From the NCBI GenBank assembly GCA_035308565.1, contig DATGGK010000039.1, positions 1 through 64,000 of the forward strand: a stretch of DNA of 64,000 bases, read 5' to 3'. How positions within the stretch are numbered: the first letter of the stretch is position 1; each line of letters opens with the position of its first letter. The notes below the pieces were generated by a model. That model was given only the letters and a program-made list of their open reading frames with translations. It was not told the DNA's origin and ran no database searches. A program made the position numbers and the translations under genes. The DNA is from JANXLS01 sp035308565. GTDB lineage: Bacteria > Planctomycetota > SZUA-567 > H5-PLA8. This document shows positions 15,713-24,281 of the stretch, one piece after another.

Positions 15713-15916
15713 AGGCAAGACTCCACGTATTCGCGGCAACTCGATTCGCCCATAATAACGCCTTTCGCGCCGAAACGCAATTTTTGGAATGAAAGTTCCG
15801 CACCGCGCCGATTTATTATGGGAGGGACCCGCACGCGAGCAGCACAGGGCTTTTCACTTCTCGCATCCTCTTTCCGGCTTCGGCGCGAACCCTTGGCCAA
15901 AGCCGTGCGCGTAGCC

Positions 15917-15953
15917 GTTGGCCCATTGGTCCTATATGCCCTATAGGCCCTAT
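15917..15953. repeat. Short tandem repeat tract (9-base units)
   Basis: GGCCCATTG and GCCCTATAG units, matching the tract at 5371-5423 in both order and sequence. Confidence 0.8.
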
Positions 15954-16037
15954 GAATCGCCGTTTGAAAAACCCTGACGAGCCGCAGCTTTCAATTTACA
16001 ATCCGCGTTGGCAAAGTGTACACTTCAGCCGGATCGC

Positions 16038-16066
16038 CAGAGCCGCTCACGTAAGTAAGCGGCCGT
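16038..16066. repeat. Palindromic repeat family F
   Basis: GAGCCGCTCACGTAAGTAAGCGGC: GCCGCT/AGCGGC arms around CACGTAAGTA (stated as arms plus loop). A diverged copy is at 23129-23154. Confidence 0.7.
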
Positions 16067-16083
16067 CCGAGGAAACTTTCCGC

Positions 16084-17121
16084 ATGGCCTTGCTCGATCT
16101 ATGGGATTACGTGCGCGCCTCCGGCGACCGCCGCCTGCGCCAGCAAGGATACGTGCAGTCCGGCATGGGCATCCTCGAACGCTACCGCAAATCCGCGAGT
16201 TATTGGGCGCCGCATTTGGAGCGAAACCGCGGCGGCCTCTTGCGCGCCGCGGAATTGCTCGACGAAAAACGCGGCGGCACGCTGATGATCCTTGGCGCGG
16301 GCCGGCTGCTGGACGTCCCGTGGGAGCAGATTTTTCCGCGCTTCGAACGCATCGTGCTGCTCGACGCCGATTTCTGCGTCGTGCCATACGTCGAGCGCGT
16401 GATTGCCGCGTCGCGCGTGAAAGAAATCCCCAAACCGCAATTCGAAATCGGCGACCTCACCGCCTCCGTTGTGGACACCGCCGCGTGGGCCGAACACGCA
16501 ATTCACAGCGCGCGCTCCGCCGCCGCCGCAGCCGACGAACTCGCACGCGGCTTCAATGAGGCCGGCACGCCCCAAGCCCCGTGGGCGCGCGCCTTCTCCG
16601 ACATACGCATGATCGTTTCGACGAACCTGATGAGCCAGTTGGGCTACTACCCGCGCCGGCACATTCAAAATGTGTTCAAGAAACGCTTCGACCAGCCCTT
16701 CGAAAAATACGACAAAGCCGCCGGCAGTTTGGAACGTTACTTCGACCGCGTGCGCGCGCGCCACATTCACGATCTCGCCTCCCAGCGCGGCGCCATCGCA
16801 TACGCCTCGAGCGACATTTCCGTTCTCACCTACCAAGTTCGCGGGCGCATCACCCACAATCTGCTCGCCGAAGCCGCGCCGTCCGACGCGGGCGTGAGCG
16901 TGGACGACAAAGGCGAACCCATTTTCAAATGGCCCGTCGAAATCGTCGAACGCAGCGACCCGCTCAATGGCCAGAAGATTCGTGACCTCTGGCCTCAAGG
17001 CTCAGCGCTCAGCGTCGAACGCTGGGCCTGGCACATCGTCCCGCAAGGCGCCGAAGCCAAATATCAGGACCGCGGGCGCGTGCATGTGGTGGAGGGGTGG
17101 ACGCGGAGAATTCAAAATTAA
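16084..17121 (+). CDS. Hypothetical protein with Rossmann/SAM-binding-like core
   Basis: 345 residues from the ATG at 16084, which has GAGGAAA about ten bases upstream. An ATG at 15952 would add 44 residues encoded by a tandem-repeat tract and a family-F palindrome and has no ribosome-binding site, so it is rejected. The core reads GGTLMILGAGRLLDVP followed by FERIVLLDADFCVVPYVERVI, the shape of SAM-dependent methyltransferase motifs I and II. A later segment, FSDIRMIVSTNLMSQLGYYP, fits a motif IV position. About 120 residues follow with no recognised motif. I do not recognise the family. A methyltransferase-like role is inference only. Convergent with the exoribonuclease, with an inverted tandem-repeat spacer between them. 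Confidence 0.7.
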   Translation: MALLDLWDYVRASGDRRLRQQGYVQSGMGILERYRKSASYWAPHLERNRGGLLRAAELLDEKRGGTLMILGAGRLLDVPWEQIFPRFERIVLLDADFCVVPYVERVIAASRVKEIPKPQFEIGDLTASVVDTAAWAEHAIHSARSAAAAADELARGFNEAGTPQAPWARAFSDIRMIVSTNLMSQLGYYPRRHIQNVFKKRFDQPFEKYDKAAGSLERYFDRVRARHIHDLASQRGAIAYASSDISVLTYQVRGRITHNLLAEAAPSDAGVSVDDKGEPIFKWPVEIVERSDPLNGQKIRDLWPQGSALSVERWAWHIVPQGAEAKYQDRGRVHVVEGWTRRIQN

Positions 17122-17206
17122 AAATTCAAAATTAAAAATTAAAAATTGAACGTCCATTTCATGGCAGCGGTTTAATTTTGAATTTTGAATTTTGAACTTT
17201 GAATTA
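17109..17206. repeat. Inverted heptanucleotide repeat tracts between convergent genes
   Basis: AAAATTC/AAAATTA units on the left (17109-17149) face TTTTGAA units on the right (17171-17206), so the spacer can fold into a long A/T-rich hairpin. It could act as a bidirectional terminator. Confidence 0.8.
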
Positions 17207-18376
17207 TCCCTTAAATATCCTCCCATCCAACACCCGCGCAAAATCACTCCACGCATTCTCGTTCCCCGCGTCGCGTTCGCGCTCGATGATCGTCTGAATG
17301 CCCTGCACTTTCGCGTCGAGGCATTCCAGATAATGCAGCGCAACCGCTTCCATTGTGCACGGTATCACCGGGCTGCCGAATTCGAGCTGGCCATGATGGC
17401 TGAGAATCATGTGGATGATCAACGCGCGCTTTTTCGCCGGAAAGTTCTCGATCTTCAAAATATTCCGTTCGACCAGCAGCGCGCCCAGCGTAATGTGTCC
17501 GCACAAGCGGCCAGTGTCCGTGTAAGAGAATCCCGGCCCCGCGTCGATCTCCTCGATTTTGCCGATGTCGTGAAGGAGCACGCCGGCCATGAGCAGATCG
17601 CGATTCATAAAGGGACGCTGCTCCGCAATCGCTTGCGCGGTTTTGCACGCGGAAAGCACGTGCTCGATCAATCCGCCGCGCCACGCGTGATGCACGGAAG
17701 CCGCGGCCGGCCCGCGCAAAAATCGCGCGCGAATGTCCGCGTCGCTGAAGATCGTTTGGAGCAGTTTTTTGTAGTCGGGATCGGTGAAAGTCTCGAGCAG
17801 CGCGTCGAGTTCGCGTTCCATTTCCTCAATGGGCCGCGACGAAACCGGAATGAAATCGGCGGCATCGATATTCTCTCCATCCGCGTTTTGTGCCGCAAAG
17901 ACGATCAACTGCAGCGCATTTTTGTACAGCTCGACGCGCCCGCGAATTTTGATGTACCCCCCATTGCGGTATTCCGCCAGCGCCGCATCGTTCACGTCCC
18001 ACTGGCGCACGGGCATCGTGCCGGTCTTGTCGCAGAAAGTCGCCTGAATGTACTTCGAGCCGTTCTTCGAGGCGCGGATGGTCGATTCGGCGACGAGATA
18101 AATGCCTTCGACGTCCTGCCCCGCCGCAAAGTCCCTCACACACACGCGCACAATCGGCGCGCGCGGCCGCGCCTGAAGCGCCGGCGGGGACACAGGCCGC
18201 ACCGGCTGCATCGGCGCAACCCCCTGTCGCGGCGGCTGCGCAAGCGGCGGCCGCGAAGGTTGCGCCGCTAGCGGGCGCGGCGCCTGCGGCGGAACTGGAG
18301 CCGCCGCGGGCGGCGCGGATTTCAATCCCGCCACTTCCTGCAAATCTTCTGGAAACAAATCGCCTAATCGAGCCAT
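17204..18376 (-). CDS. YhaM-like 3'-5' exoribonuclease (OB fold + HD domain)
   Basis: 390 residues from the ATG complementary to 18374-18376 (MARLGDLFPED). A Pro/Ala/Gln-rich linker (about 20-75) leads into an OB-fold (VRDFAAGQDVEGIYLVAEST, SKYIQATFCDKTGTMPVRQWD). The C-terminal HD domain follows, with metal ligands in ASVHHAWRGGLIEHVLS and LMAGVLLHDIGKIEE and a later conserved His in ILSHHGQLEFGSP. This domain order is diagnostic of YhaM-type Mn-dependent exonucleases that trim RNA or ssDNA 3' ends. The Pro-rich N-terminal insertion is longer than in the Bacillus protein. It is transcribed divergently from the MFS gene with about 105 bases between them. Cytoplasmic. Confidence 0.9.
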   Translation of the reverse strand: MARLGDLFPEDLQEVAGLKSAPPAAAPVPPQAPRPLAAQPSRPPLAQPPRQGVAPMQPVRPVSPPALQARPRAPIVRVCVRDFAAGQDVEGIYLVAESTIRASKNGSKYIQATFCDKTGTMPVRQWDVNDAALAEYRNGGYIKIRGRVELYKNALQLIVFAAQNADGENIDAADFIPVSSRPIEEMERELDALLETFTDPDYKKLLQTIFSDADIRARFLRGPAAASVHHAWRGGLIEHVLSACKTAQAIAEQRPFMNRDLLMAGVLLHDIGKIEEIDAGPGFSYTDTGRLCGHITLGALLVERNILKIENFPAKKRALIIHMILSHHGQLEFGSPVIPCTMEAVALHYLECLDAKVQGIQTIIERERDAGNENAWSDFARVLDGRIFKG

Positions 18377-18481
18377 AGTGTTTGAAAGTCCGTTGCTTGT
18401 GATGAATCTGAAGAGAGTATGATGAACGTCCACAAATTAAAGCGTTTTTCCCGCGACGATCTTGACGATAGCTAGGATCAC

Positions 18482-19708
18482 ATGCGCATCGCCCTATTCT
18501 ATTTTTTCTTCATCGGCGTCACCGGCCTGCTGCTCCCCAACTTCCCAAAATACCTCGACGCGCTCGGCTTCTCCAGCACTCAAATCGGCTGGGTCAATTC
18601 CATCGGCCCCTGGCTGCTCATGTTCGTTCCCTTGCTTTGGGGTTTTGCCGCCGACAAGCTTAACCGCCCCGTCCTGCTGCTGAAAGTCGCGTGCGTCTGC
18701 GTCGCGCTGGCGCTGATACCTCTGGGCAGCGTCACGACCTTTGGCGGCGTCATCGGCGTCTGGCTGCTCTATTCGTTCTTCGCCACGCCCATTATTCCGC
18801 TGGCCGACAGTGTGGCCATCGTTGAAGCGCGCCGCATCGGCACGGATTTCGCCCGTCTTCGCCTATGGGGTTCGATCGGCTTTATCGCGGTGATGTTTGG
18901 CTTCAAGTATTTTCAGCACGGCCCGGAGTACTTGCTGCGCGTGCCGCTCGTTGCGCTGTGCCTCGCCGTGCTCGCCGCCGTGTGCGCCCAATGGCTCAAG
19001 CAGCACGAAACCAACCTCCACCGTCCCCGTCCGTCGTTTCGCGACGCCCAACGGCTTGCGCACGATCCCGCGCTGATGTGGTTTTTCATCGCGGGCATGG
19101 TTCATCAAGCGTCGATGTCGCCATACTATCTTTTTTACCCGCTCTCGCTGGACGCGCGCGGCTTCGCGCCGGGCGTCGCCGAATGGTCGCTCGGCGCCGG
19201 CGTCGTCGCAGAAATCGTCATGTTTCAATTCGTGCGCGGCCTGCTCGCGCGCCGTCCGCTCTTTCCATTGATTGGCATTTCAATGCTGATGACGGCCGTG
19301 CGCTGGGTCCTCATTCCGGCAATCGGAAACAGCGTGACGATGGCCTCGCTGCAAACCACGCACGCCTTCACCTTCGCGCTCTGCTATGCCGGCTCCATCT
19401 CCTACCTCGAACACAACGTGGACGAACCGCTGCGCGCAACCGGACGGGCGATGTATTCCGCCATTTCGCAGGGCATGGGCAGTTTGCTGGGGCATCGCCT
19501 CGCCAGTTTCTTGGCGGATTACTACAAACCAGACGGCGCGCACAGCGACAAAATCGCCGGCTACACACTCGCGTTCAGAGCGGCCGCGCTTGTGGAAATC
19601 CTCGCCCTCGCGCCGCTGCTGATCTCCGCGCACTACACGCGCAAATCCGCCAGAAGCGCGGGCGACCTGTTCAAAGAAGCGCCGCCCCCGGCAACGGAAG
19701 AAGTATGA
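18482..19708 (+). CDS. MFS transporter (MFS_1-like/HcaT type)
   Basis: 408 residues with about twelve predicted transmembrane helices. The N-terminus MRIALFYFFFIGVTGLLLPNFPKYLDALGF and motif A-like WGFAADKLNRP are typical of the MFS_1-like subfamily that includes HcaT and nucleoside/sugar-type symporters. A second family marker is SVAIVEARRIGTDFARLRLWGSIGF. In the C-terminal half, RATGRAMYSAISQGMGSLLGHRL matches the family repeat. The substrate is unknown; uptake of a small organic acid or sugar by proton symport would suit the surrounding catabolic enzymes, but that is inference. AGGA lies six bases before the ATG. Inner membrane. Confidence 0.85.
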   Translation: MRIALFYFFFIGVTGLLLPNFPKYLDALGFSSTQIGWVNSIGPWLLMFVPLLWGFAADKLNRPVLLLKVACVCVALALIPLGSVTTFGGVIGVWLLYSFFATPIIPLADSVAIVEARRIGTDFARLRLWGSIGFIAVMFGFKYFQHGPEYLLRVPLVALCLAVLAAVCAQWLKQHETNLHRPRPSFRDAQRLAHDPALMWFFIAGMVHQASMSPYYLFYPLSLDARGFAPGVAEWSLGAGVVAEIVMFQFVRGLLARRPLFPLIGISMLMTAVRWVLIPAIGNSVTMASLQTTHAFTFALCYAGSISYLEHNVDEPLRATGRAMYSAISQGMGSLLGHRLASFLADYYKPDGAHSDKIAGYTLAFRAAALVEILALAPLLISAHYTRKSARSAGDLFKEAPPPATEEV

Positions 19709-19721
19709 GCGGGTAATCGTA

Positions 19722-19789
19722 AGGAGCGGCGGCACTCTTGCCGCCGTGCGCGCTGCCATGTCAACGGCGGCATGAGTGCCGCCGCTCCT
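19722..19789. repeat. Palindromic repeat family B, complete doublet
   Basis: AGGAGCGGCGGCACTCTTG... is mirrored by ...GAGTGCCGCCGCTCCT across a central spacer, the most complete copy in the window. It sits between convergent genes. Confidence 0.85.
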
Positions 19790-19797
19790 GTTTCCCC

Positions 19798-20418
19798 TCA
19801 CTTCTTGTCCACAAAAAATAAATGCCACCAACGCGGACAATTCCGGTCGTATTGAATATTTTTCAAAAAAGAAAAATCCTGCATCGTCAGCGGCGAAGGC
19901 GGGCGCGGCGCGTCTTTGCCCATCTCATCCAGCGCCGGAATCGAAAGCAGCAGCCGCCCGCCCGGCTTCAGCAGCGACATTAATTTTGTCACAGCCTCTT
20001 CCAGCCGCGGTTTGATGCCCTCGATGTGATCCAGCGTTTCCGTACAGACCACCCCGGAACAACTCCCCGGCTTCAAACTGTTTTCATCCAGCGTGGCCGT
20101 TTCAAAAATGACGTTCGCAAGACGATGCTCGCCCTTCAACGTATTGCCGACCTCCAACCGCGCCGCGTCCGGATCGATGCCCAGCAGATGCGCGCGCGGT
20201 TTCTTCGCGGCCATGTTGAGCGTGAGAATTCCATAGCTGCATCCGATATCGGCGATCTGGCCTTCGTGCGGCATCAACCGCAGCATGCACTGCATGCGGT
20301 GCATCGCGACCCAATGAATCGGCTGAAACACCCCCTGCGCCGATTCAAAATCCTTGTGCCACATGCCCGTGTTGCGGTCCAGATAAATCCAGTTGTCTTT
20401 GACTTCCTGAAGCGACAT
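19798..20418 (-). CDS. Class I SAM-dependent methyltransferase
   Basis: 206 residues from the ATG complementary to 20416-20418, which has GGAGGGGG five bases upstream; an extension to 20505 would translate a tandem-repeat tract. Motif I is IADIGCSYGILTLNMA, the acidic ribose-binding residue is in AHLLGIDPDAARLE, and motif IV lies near SGVVCTETLDHIEG. A later LLKPGGRLLLSIPAL is the usual post-motif III. The C-terminal end (QYDRNCPRWWHLFFV) is unusual. The substrate is unknown; the ubiE/UbiG-like layout fits small molecules. It is transcribed divergently from the 104-residue protein upstream of the second LarA-like gene. Confidence 0.85.
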   Translation of the reverse strand: MSLQEVKDNWIYLDRNTGMWHKDFESAQGVFQPIHWVAMHRMQCMLRLMPHEGQIADIGCSYGILTLNMAAKKPRAHLLGIDPDAARLEVGNTLKGEHRLANVIFETATLDENSLKPGSCSGVVCTETLDHIEGIKPRLEEAVTKLMSLLKPGGRLLLSIPALDEMGKDAPRPPSPLTMQDFSFLKNIQYDRNCPRWWHLFFVDKK

Positions 20419-20442
20419 GAACCCCCTCCATCGCACGTGTAA

Positions 20443-20479
20443 AATGAACGATGAATTATGAACGATGAACGATGAATTG
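20443..20479. repeat. Heptanucleotide tandem repeat tract
   Basis: Five units of ATGAACG/ATGAATT in the divergent spacer. Similar units recur at 47918-47952. Confidence 0.85.
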
Positions 20480-20591
20480 AAAAGTGTCGATGGCAATTTC
20501 ATCATCGAACTTTCATATCGTTTATCAGAAACAAGTTTCGTTCGTGAAATTCGCGCGATTCGTTGTTTAATTGAACCATTGGGAGAAAAAA

Positions 20592-20906
20592 ATGGGCGAC
20601 GTCTACAGCGGCCGAACCATCTGGATCTTCATGGGCGAAAAAGGCACCTGCCCCATGGGCGCATGGCTCTTGCTCGACTCCGCCCACAAATACATCCACG
20701 ACGAAGCCCTCAGCGGCGTGCTCATTCGCTACGAACTCGACGAGCCGATTTACGAAGCCGCGAAAAACAGCGGCCGCTTCAAACCCTCGAAGGATCAGCA
20801 GCGCAGCCTGAAATTCCGCCAGACCTTCAACTGGCAATTCCAGGAGCATTACACTTTTCGCGAAGGCCACTGCGAGAAACTAGGCACGCCCAAATGCTTC
20901 GAGTAA
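20592..20906 (+). CDS. Small conserved-looking protein of unknown function
   Basis: 104 residues; the ATG at 20592 is preceded by GGGAG seven bases upstream. The sequence (MGDVYSGRTIWIFMGEKGTC, then ALSGVLIRYELDEPIYEAA, FNWQFQEHYTFREGHCEKL) has balanced composition with Cys residues at about 19, 97 and 102 and reads as a folded globular protein. I do not recognise it. The next gene, a LarA-like protein, starts nine bases after its stop with no good ribosome-binding site of its own, so the two are probably translationally coupled. Confidence 0.65.
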   Translation: MGDVYSGRTIWIFMGEKGTCPMGAWLLLDSAHKYIHDEALSGVLIRYELDEPIYEAAKNSGRFKPSKDQQRSLKFRQTFNWQFQEHYTFREGHCEKLGTPKCFE

Positions 20907-20915
20907 AATGCACCC

Positions 20916-22502
20916 ATGCAGAGCATTGACAAAGAAAATCTCATCCGCATCGTTGAAAAAAACGACGGCCCGCTCTTTCTGCCGAACGGCGAACGCTTCG
21001 TCTACGCCAAACTCCCCGTCGGCACGCGCGTGCTCTATCCGCGCCCGCCGCTGCCCGGCATCGCGAACGTCCGCGGCGAAGTTGAGCGCGCCATCGACAA
21101 CCCGATCGGGATGGATCCGTTGCGCGCGCACCTGAAACCGGGCATGAAAGTAACCGTCGCCATCGACGACATTTCACTTTCGCTGCCGATCATGCGTTCG
21201 CCCGATCATCGCCAGACGATTGTCGAGGTGTTGCTCGAACGCTTCGCCGCCGCCGGCGTCTCGGACGTTCACCTCGTCATCGCCGTGTGTTTGCACCGCC
21301 ACATGCACGACTGGGAAGTCAAACAGATGCTCGGCGCGAAAATCTTCAACGCGCACTGGCCCAAACGCACGCTCTACAATTACGACGCGGAAGACAAAGA
21401 CGACAACATCGTGCTCGGCCAAACCGAACTCAACGAGATCGTCGAAATTCAAAAGCGCGCGGCCACGTCCGACCTGCTGATCTACGTGAATCTAAATTTG
21501 ATCGCGCTCAACGGCGGCCACAAATCCGTCGGCGTCGGCCTCGCCACGTACCGCTGCGTGCGCTCGAATCACAACTGCGATCATCAGCTTCATTCGCGCA
21601 GCTTCAACGATCCGCCGCGCAGCAAAATGCATCACGCGATGGACCGCATCGGCCGCTACGTCAAGAAGTCAGTCAAGATTTTTCACATCGAAACGACCGT
21701 CAACAACGACACGTTTCCCTGGTTCATCGGCTACATGCAGAAACCGGAGCCGCAGTGGAACATCGTCGATAAAATCGGCGCGCGCATCAACAAGCACTTC
21801 CTCGATTGCACGCCGTTGTCGTTCAATCGCAACATCTTTTTTTCAGTCAAAGCGCCATACGCGGTGACAGGCATCAACGCCGGCGAAACCGAACCGGTCC
21901 ACAAAATCACGCTGCAGAATGTGTACAAACAGCAGCTCATCGAAGTGCAGGGCCAGTCCGACATTCTCGTCTGCCCGATTCCATACACGATGCCGTACAG
22001 CGTGCATTCGATTATGAACCCGATCCTCGTGTATTCGATGGGCCTCGGCTACATGTTTAATTTTTACAAAAATCAACCGGTCGTCAAAAAGGGCGGGACG
22101 ATCATCTTCATTCATCCGCTCGAAAATAAATTCAACAAGCAGCACCATCCGAGCTACATCGACTTGTTCGAACGCATCAAGCAGACGCGCGATCCGAAAA
22201 TCGTCGACACGTGGTCCGATGAGCTCGCGAATAACCCCGCGTACATCGAAGCCTATCGGCACAACAACGCGTATCACGGCTTTCACGCAATTTCAATGTG
22301 GAATTGGGGCGTGCACGGCACCGATCACGTCGGCCAAATCATCGCGGTGAATCCGCAAAGCCCGCAAGCCGCCGCGCAACTCGGCTGGCAAACCGCACCG
22401 ACCGTCGAAGCCGCCATCGCGATGGGCCGCGACCGCCTCGGCGCGAACGCCAGCGTCTCGGTCGTCCACAGTCCGCCGATTGGGATGTGGGAAGTGAAGT
22501 GA
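20916..22502 (+). CDS. Second LarA-like (lactate racemase domain) protein
   Basis: 528 residues, longer than LarA (about 425). The N-domain follows LarA: MKVTVAIDDISLSLP, then RQTIVEVLLERFAAAGV, and IAVCLHRHMHDWEVKQMLG in place of the family's A-G-x-HR...E...LG. A downstream LNGGHKSVGVGLATYR holds a His and a Lys at the place where LarA binds its nickel-pincer nucleotide. The C-domain region VKKGGTIIFIHP is also LarA-like. It may be a hydroxy-acid racemase or epimerase; the substrate is unknown. It is only distantly related to the LarA-like protein at 14.4-15.7 kb. Coupled to a small upstream gene. Cytoplasmic. Confidence 0.75.
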   Translation: MQSIDKENLIRIVEKNDGPLFLPNGERFVYAKLPVGTRVLYPRPPLPGIANVRGEVERAIDNPIGMDPLRAHLKPGMKVTVAIDDISLSLPIMRSPDHRQTIVEVLLERFAAAGVSDVHLVIAVCLHRHMHDWEVKQMLGAKIFNAHWPKRTLYNYDAEDKDDNIVLGQTELNEIVEIQKRAATSDLLIYVNLNLIALNGGHKSVGVGLATYRCVRSNHNCDHQLHSRSFNDPPRSKMHHAMDRIGRYVKKSVKIFHIETTVNNDTFPWFIGYMQKPEPQWNIVDKIGARINKHFLDCTPLSFNRNIFFSVKAPYAVTGINAGETEPVHKITLQNVYKQQLIEVQGQSDILVCPIPYTMPYSVHSIMNPILVYSMGLGYMFNFYKNQPVVKKGGTIIFIHPLENKFNKQHHPSYIDLFERIKQTRDPKIVDTWSDELANNPAYIEAYRHNNAYHGFHAISMWNWGVHGTDHVGQIIAVNPQSPQAAAQLGWQTAPTVEAAIAMGRDRLGANASVSVVHSPPIGMWEVK

Positions 22503-22505
22503 ACG

Positions 22506-22640
22506 TGTGAGAATGGAGAGTGGAGAGTGGAGAGTAACGGCGGGGCGGCACTGCATGCCGCGAGTTGTTTATGCGAAGAAAAATGAGCGATGAAGGATCG
22601 CTTCATCGCTCATACTCTCACACTCTCTACTCTCATACTG
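22506..22640. repeat. Inverted tandem-repeat composite between convergent genes
   Basis: GAGAGTG units with TAACGGCGGGG on the left face ACTCTCAC/ACTCTCT units on the right; ATGAGCGATGAA and TTCATCGCTCAT form an inner inverted repeat. This fills the spacer between the LarA-like gene and the next minus-strand gene. Confidence 0.8.
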
Positions 22641-22647
22641 CATTTCT

Positions 22648-23088
22648 TTACTTCATCGTCTCCAGCATCTTCTGCACGCGCGCCTGAATCATCGCGAAGC
22701 GTTTTTTGCCCTGCTCGCAATTCTGTGAGATCCACTCGCAGCTCTGAAACGCCGTCGGCGAAAAATCCTTCCGGAATTCGGCGAGGTACGGCTGCACTTT
22801 CGCGAACAAAAACAGCCCTTCTCCGTTGTTTTCCACGAGGAAATCTGCGTTGCACAATCCGTGCCGCGCGAAACTGTACACCATCTCCCAGTACCCGCTC
22901 ATCTGGCGCCAGGGCGCGTTGAGTTCGTGTTTGAAATCCGACGAAATCGCCTTCAAATCCGCGTAGCTTTTCGGCCAGAATTTAAAGTTCAGCGCGTCGC
23001 GCGATTGCCGTGTCACGGTCTCGCGGCGCATTTCGTAGAGCTTCAACGTCAACTCAAGGTCCTGGTAGTCCGGTCTTTCCTTGCCCAT
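22648..23088 (-). CDS. Hypothetical helical protein
   Basis: 146 residues with a strong ribosome-binding site (AGGAGGAG about seven bases upstream of the ATG). No signal peptide or transmembrane segment. It is predicted all-helical, with Trp and Tyr residues spaced through it (FWPKSYADLKAI, YWEMVYSFARHG, CEWISQNCEQGKKRFAMI). It vaguely resembles DUF4760-type helical proteins, but I would not assign it. It stands alone on the minus strand and should be cytoplasmic. Confidence 0.7.
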   Translation of the reverse strand: MGKERPDYQDLELTLKLYEMRRETVTRQSRDALNFKFWPKSYADLKAISSDFKHELNAPWRQMSGYWEMVYSFARHGLCNADFLVENNGEGLFLFAKVQPYLAEFRKDFSPTAFQSCEWISQNCEQGKKRFAMIQARVQKMLETMK

Positions 23089-23128
23089 CTGGTGCTCCTC
23101 CTATTAATGGTGGGACTGCGACAATTCC

Positions 23129-23154
23129 CAGAGCCGCGCACGCAAGTAAGCGGC
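23129..23154. repeat. Palindromic repeat family F, second copy
   Basis: CAGAGCCGCGCACGCAAGTAAGCGGC matches the copy at 16038-16066 (arms GCCGC/GCGGC, shared AAGTAAGCGGC). Confidence 0.65.
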
Positions 23155-23363
23155 AAATTTCCTGACTGATCGTACAGAATGACGCCGCCGCGAACTATTC
23201 CTTGTGAGAAAAGTTTGCACCGCGGAATTCTATTTCACGATTCGCCCGATAATCATTTTTAAAACGAATCTTCTAAAGCGCGTCAAATCCCTTTCCGAAA
23301 AGATAGCCAGAACTGTGGCGCGGCGTGGGGCCGCAACGCAATACTCTTTGGGGGGATTCAGTC

Positions 23364-23942
23364 ATGAGCGTCTTCACGTCAGCCGGGCCAAAGCGCCTGT
23401 TCGGATTCGCCGCGTTCGCGGCAGTCTGTGTCACACTTTTGTTTTTGAGCGGATGCGGCCATCACTGCGGCTGCAACAAATGTAATTCGTGCAACACCTG
23501 CAACACCTGCAAAACGTGCGGCGTGAGCGACGCATCGACCTGCACGACTTGCAACCAGTACGCCAACGTCGGCACCGCGCCGCAAACGCTGAGCGAGCCG
23601 TCCAGCGCGTACAACACCAGCAGCACGTACACCGGCACCAACACCTCGTACGAGCGCGTCGGCGACAGCCAGAATCTGCCGGTCTTCTCCGCGCCCATCA
23701 CGCCAACGGTAGTGCCGCCGGTGTACACGCCGCCCGTTACGCCGCCGGTGCAGCAGGCCGCGCTGATTCCCGACCCGCAAGTGCGCGGCGGCGGACAGTA
23801 CCACACGCTCGCGCAGGGCGAAACGATCTACGCTCTCTCCCGCAAATACGGCGTCAAGCCGAAGTCGATCATCGAAGCCAATCACTTCTCGGATCCGAAT
23901 CATCTGGCGATCGGCACCCGCGTGTACATTCCGACAAATTAA
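23364..23942 (+). CDS. Cys-rich LysM lipoprotein
   Basis: 192 residues from the ATG at 23364, preceded by GGGGGGA. A lipoprotein signal peptide ends in the lipobox LSGC. Directly after the lipidated Cys comes a run of closely spaced cysteines (GCNKCNSCNTCNTCKTC, then CTTCNQ), ten or more Cys within about 40 residues. A Thr/Pro/Val linker follows, then a C-terminal LysM domain (QYHTLAQGETIYALSRKYGV, VKPKSIIEANHF, LAIGTRVYIP) that should bind peptidoglycan. The protein probably tethers the outer membrane to the wall. The cysteine cluster could bind metal or form disulfides; neither is shown. A perfect terminator follows at 23982. Confidence 0.9.
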   Translation: MSVFTSAGPKRLFGFAAFAAVCVTLLFLSGCGHHCGCNKCNSCNTCNTCKTCGVSDASTCTTCNQYANVGTAPQTLSEPSSAYNTSSTYTGTNTSYERVGDSQNLPVFSAPITPTVVPPVYTPPVTPPVQQAALIPDPQVRGGGQYHTLAQGETIYALSRKYGVKPKSIIEANHFSDPNHLAIGTRVYIPTN

Positions 23943-23981
23943 CGCGCGCGCTTGTGGTTAAAAAAACCTCCTGAAGCACGG

Positions 23982-24013
23982 AACGGGGCGAGTCAACACT
24001 CGCCCCGTTTTTT
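23982..24013 (+). terminator. Rho-independent terminator
   Basis: A perfect 12-base-pair stem (AACGGGGCGAGT/ACTCGCCCCGTT), loop CAAC, followed by TTTTT. It lies 40 bases past the LysM lipoprotein stop. Confidence 0.95.
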
Positions 24014-24281
24014 ATGAAATCGCTCCGATATTTTTGCAAGATCGCCACACGCTCCTGCGCCGCCGCGCGGGCTGCCGGCGGCGCCGCTTCGTCGAGACGT
24101 TTCGTGGGTGTTCACGGATTTCAGCGTGGCGCACCGCGCCCGCGAATCCCCGTGCAAGACAACCGACGCTTTCGCCGCGTTGGTGTATTCTTCAACCGAT
24201 ATTCGCGATTGTAACCTTTTGTGCCGCAGGAGTTGTCTTGCGGGCGTGTTTCTTTATTCCGATTGAAATGGAATCGTCGCC

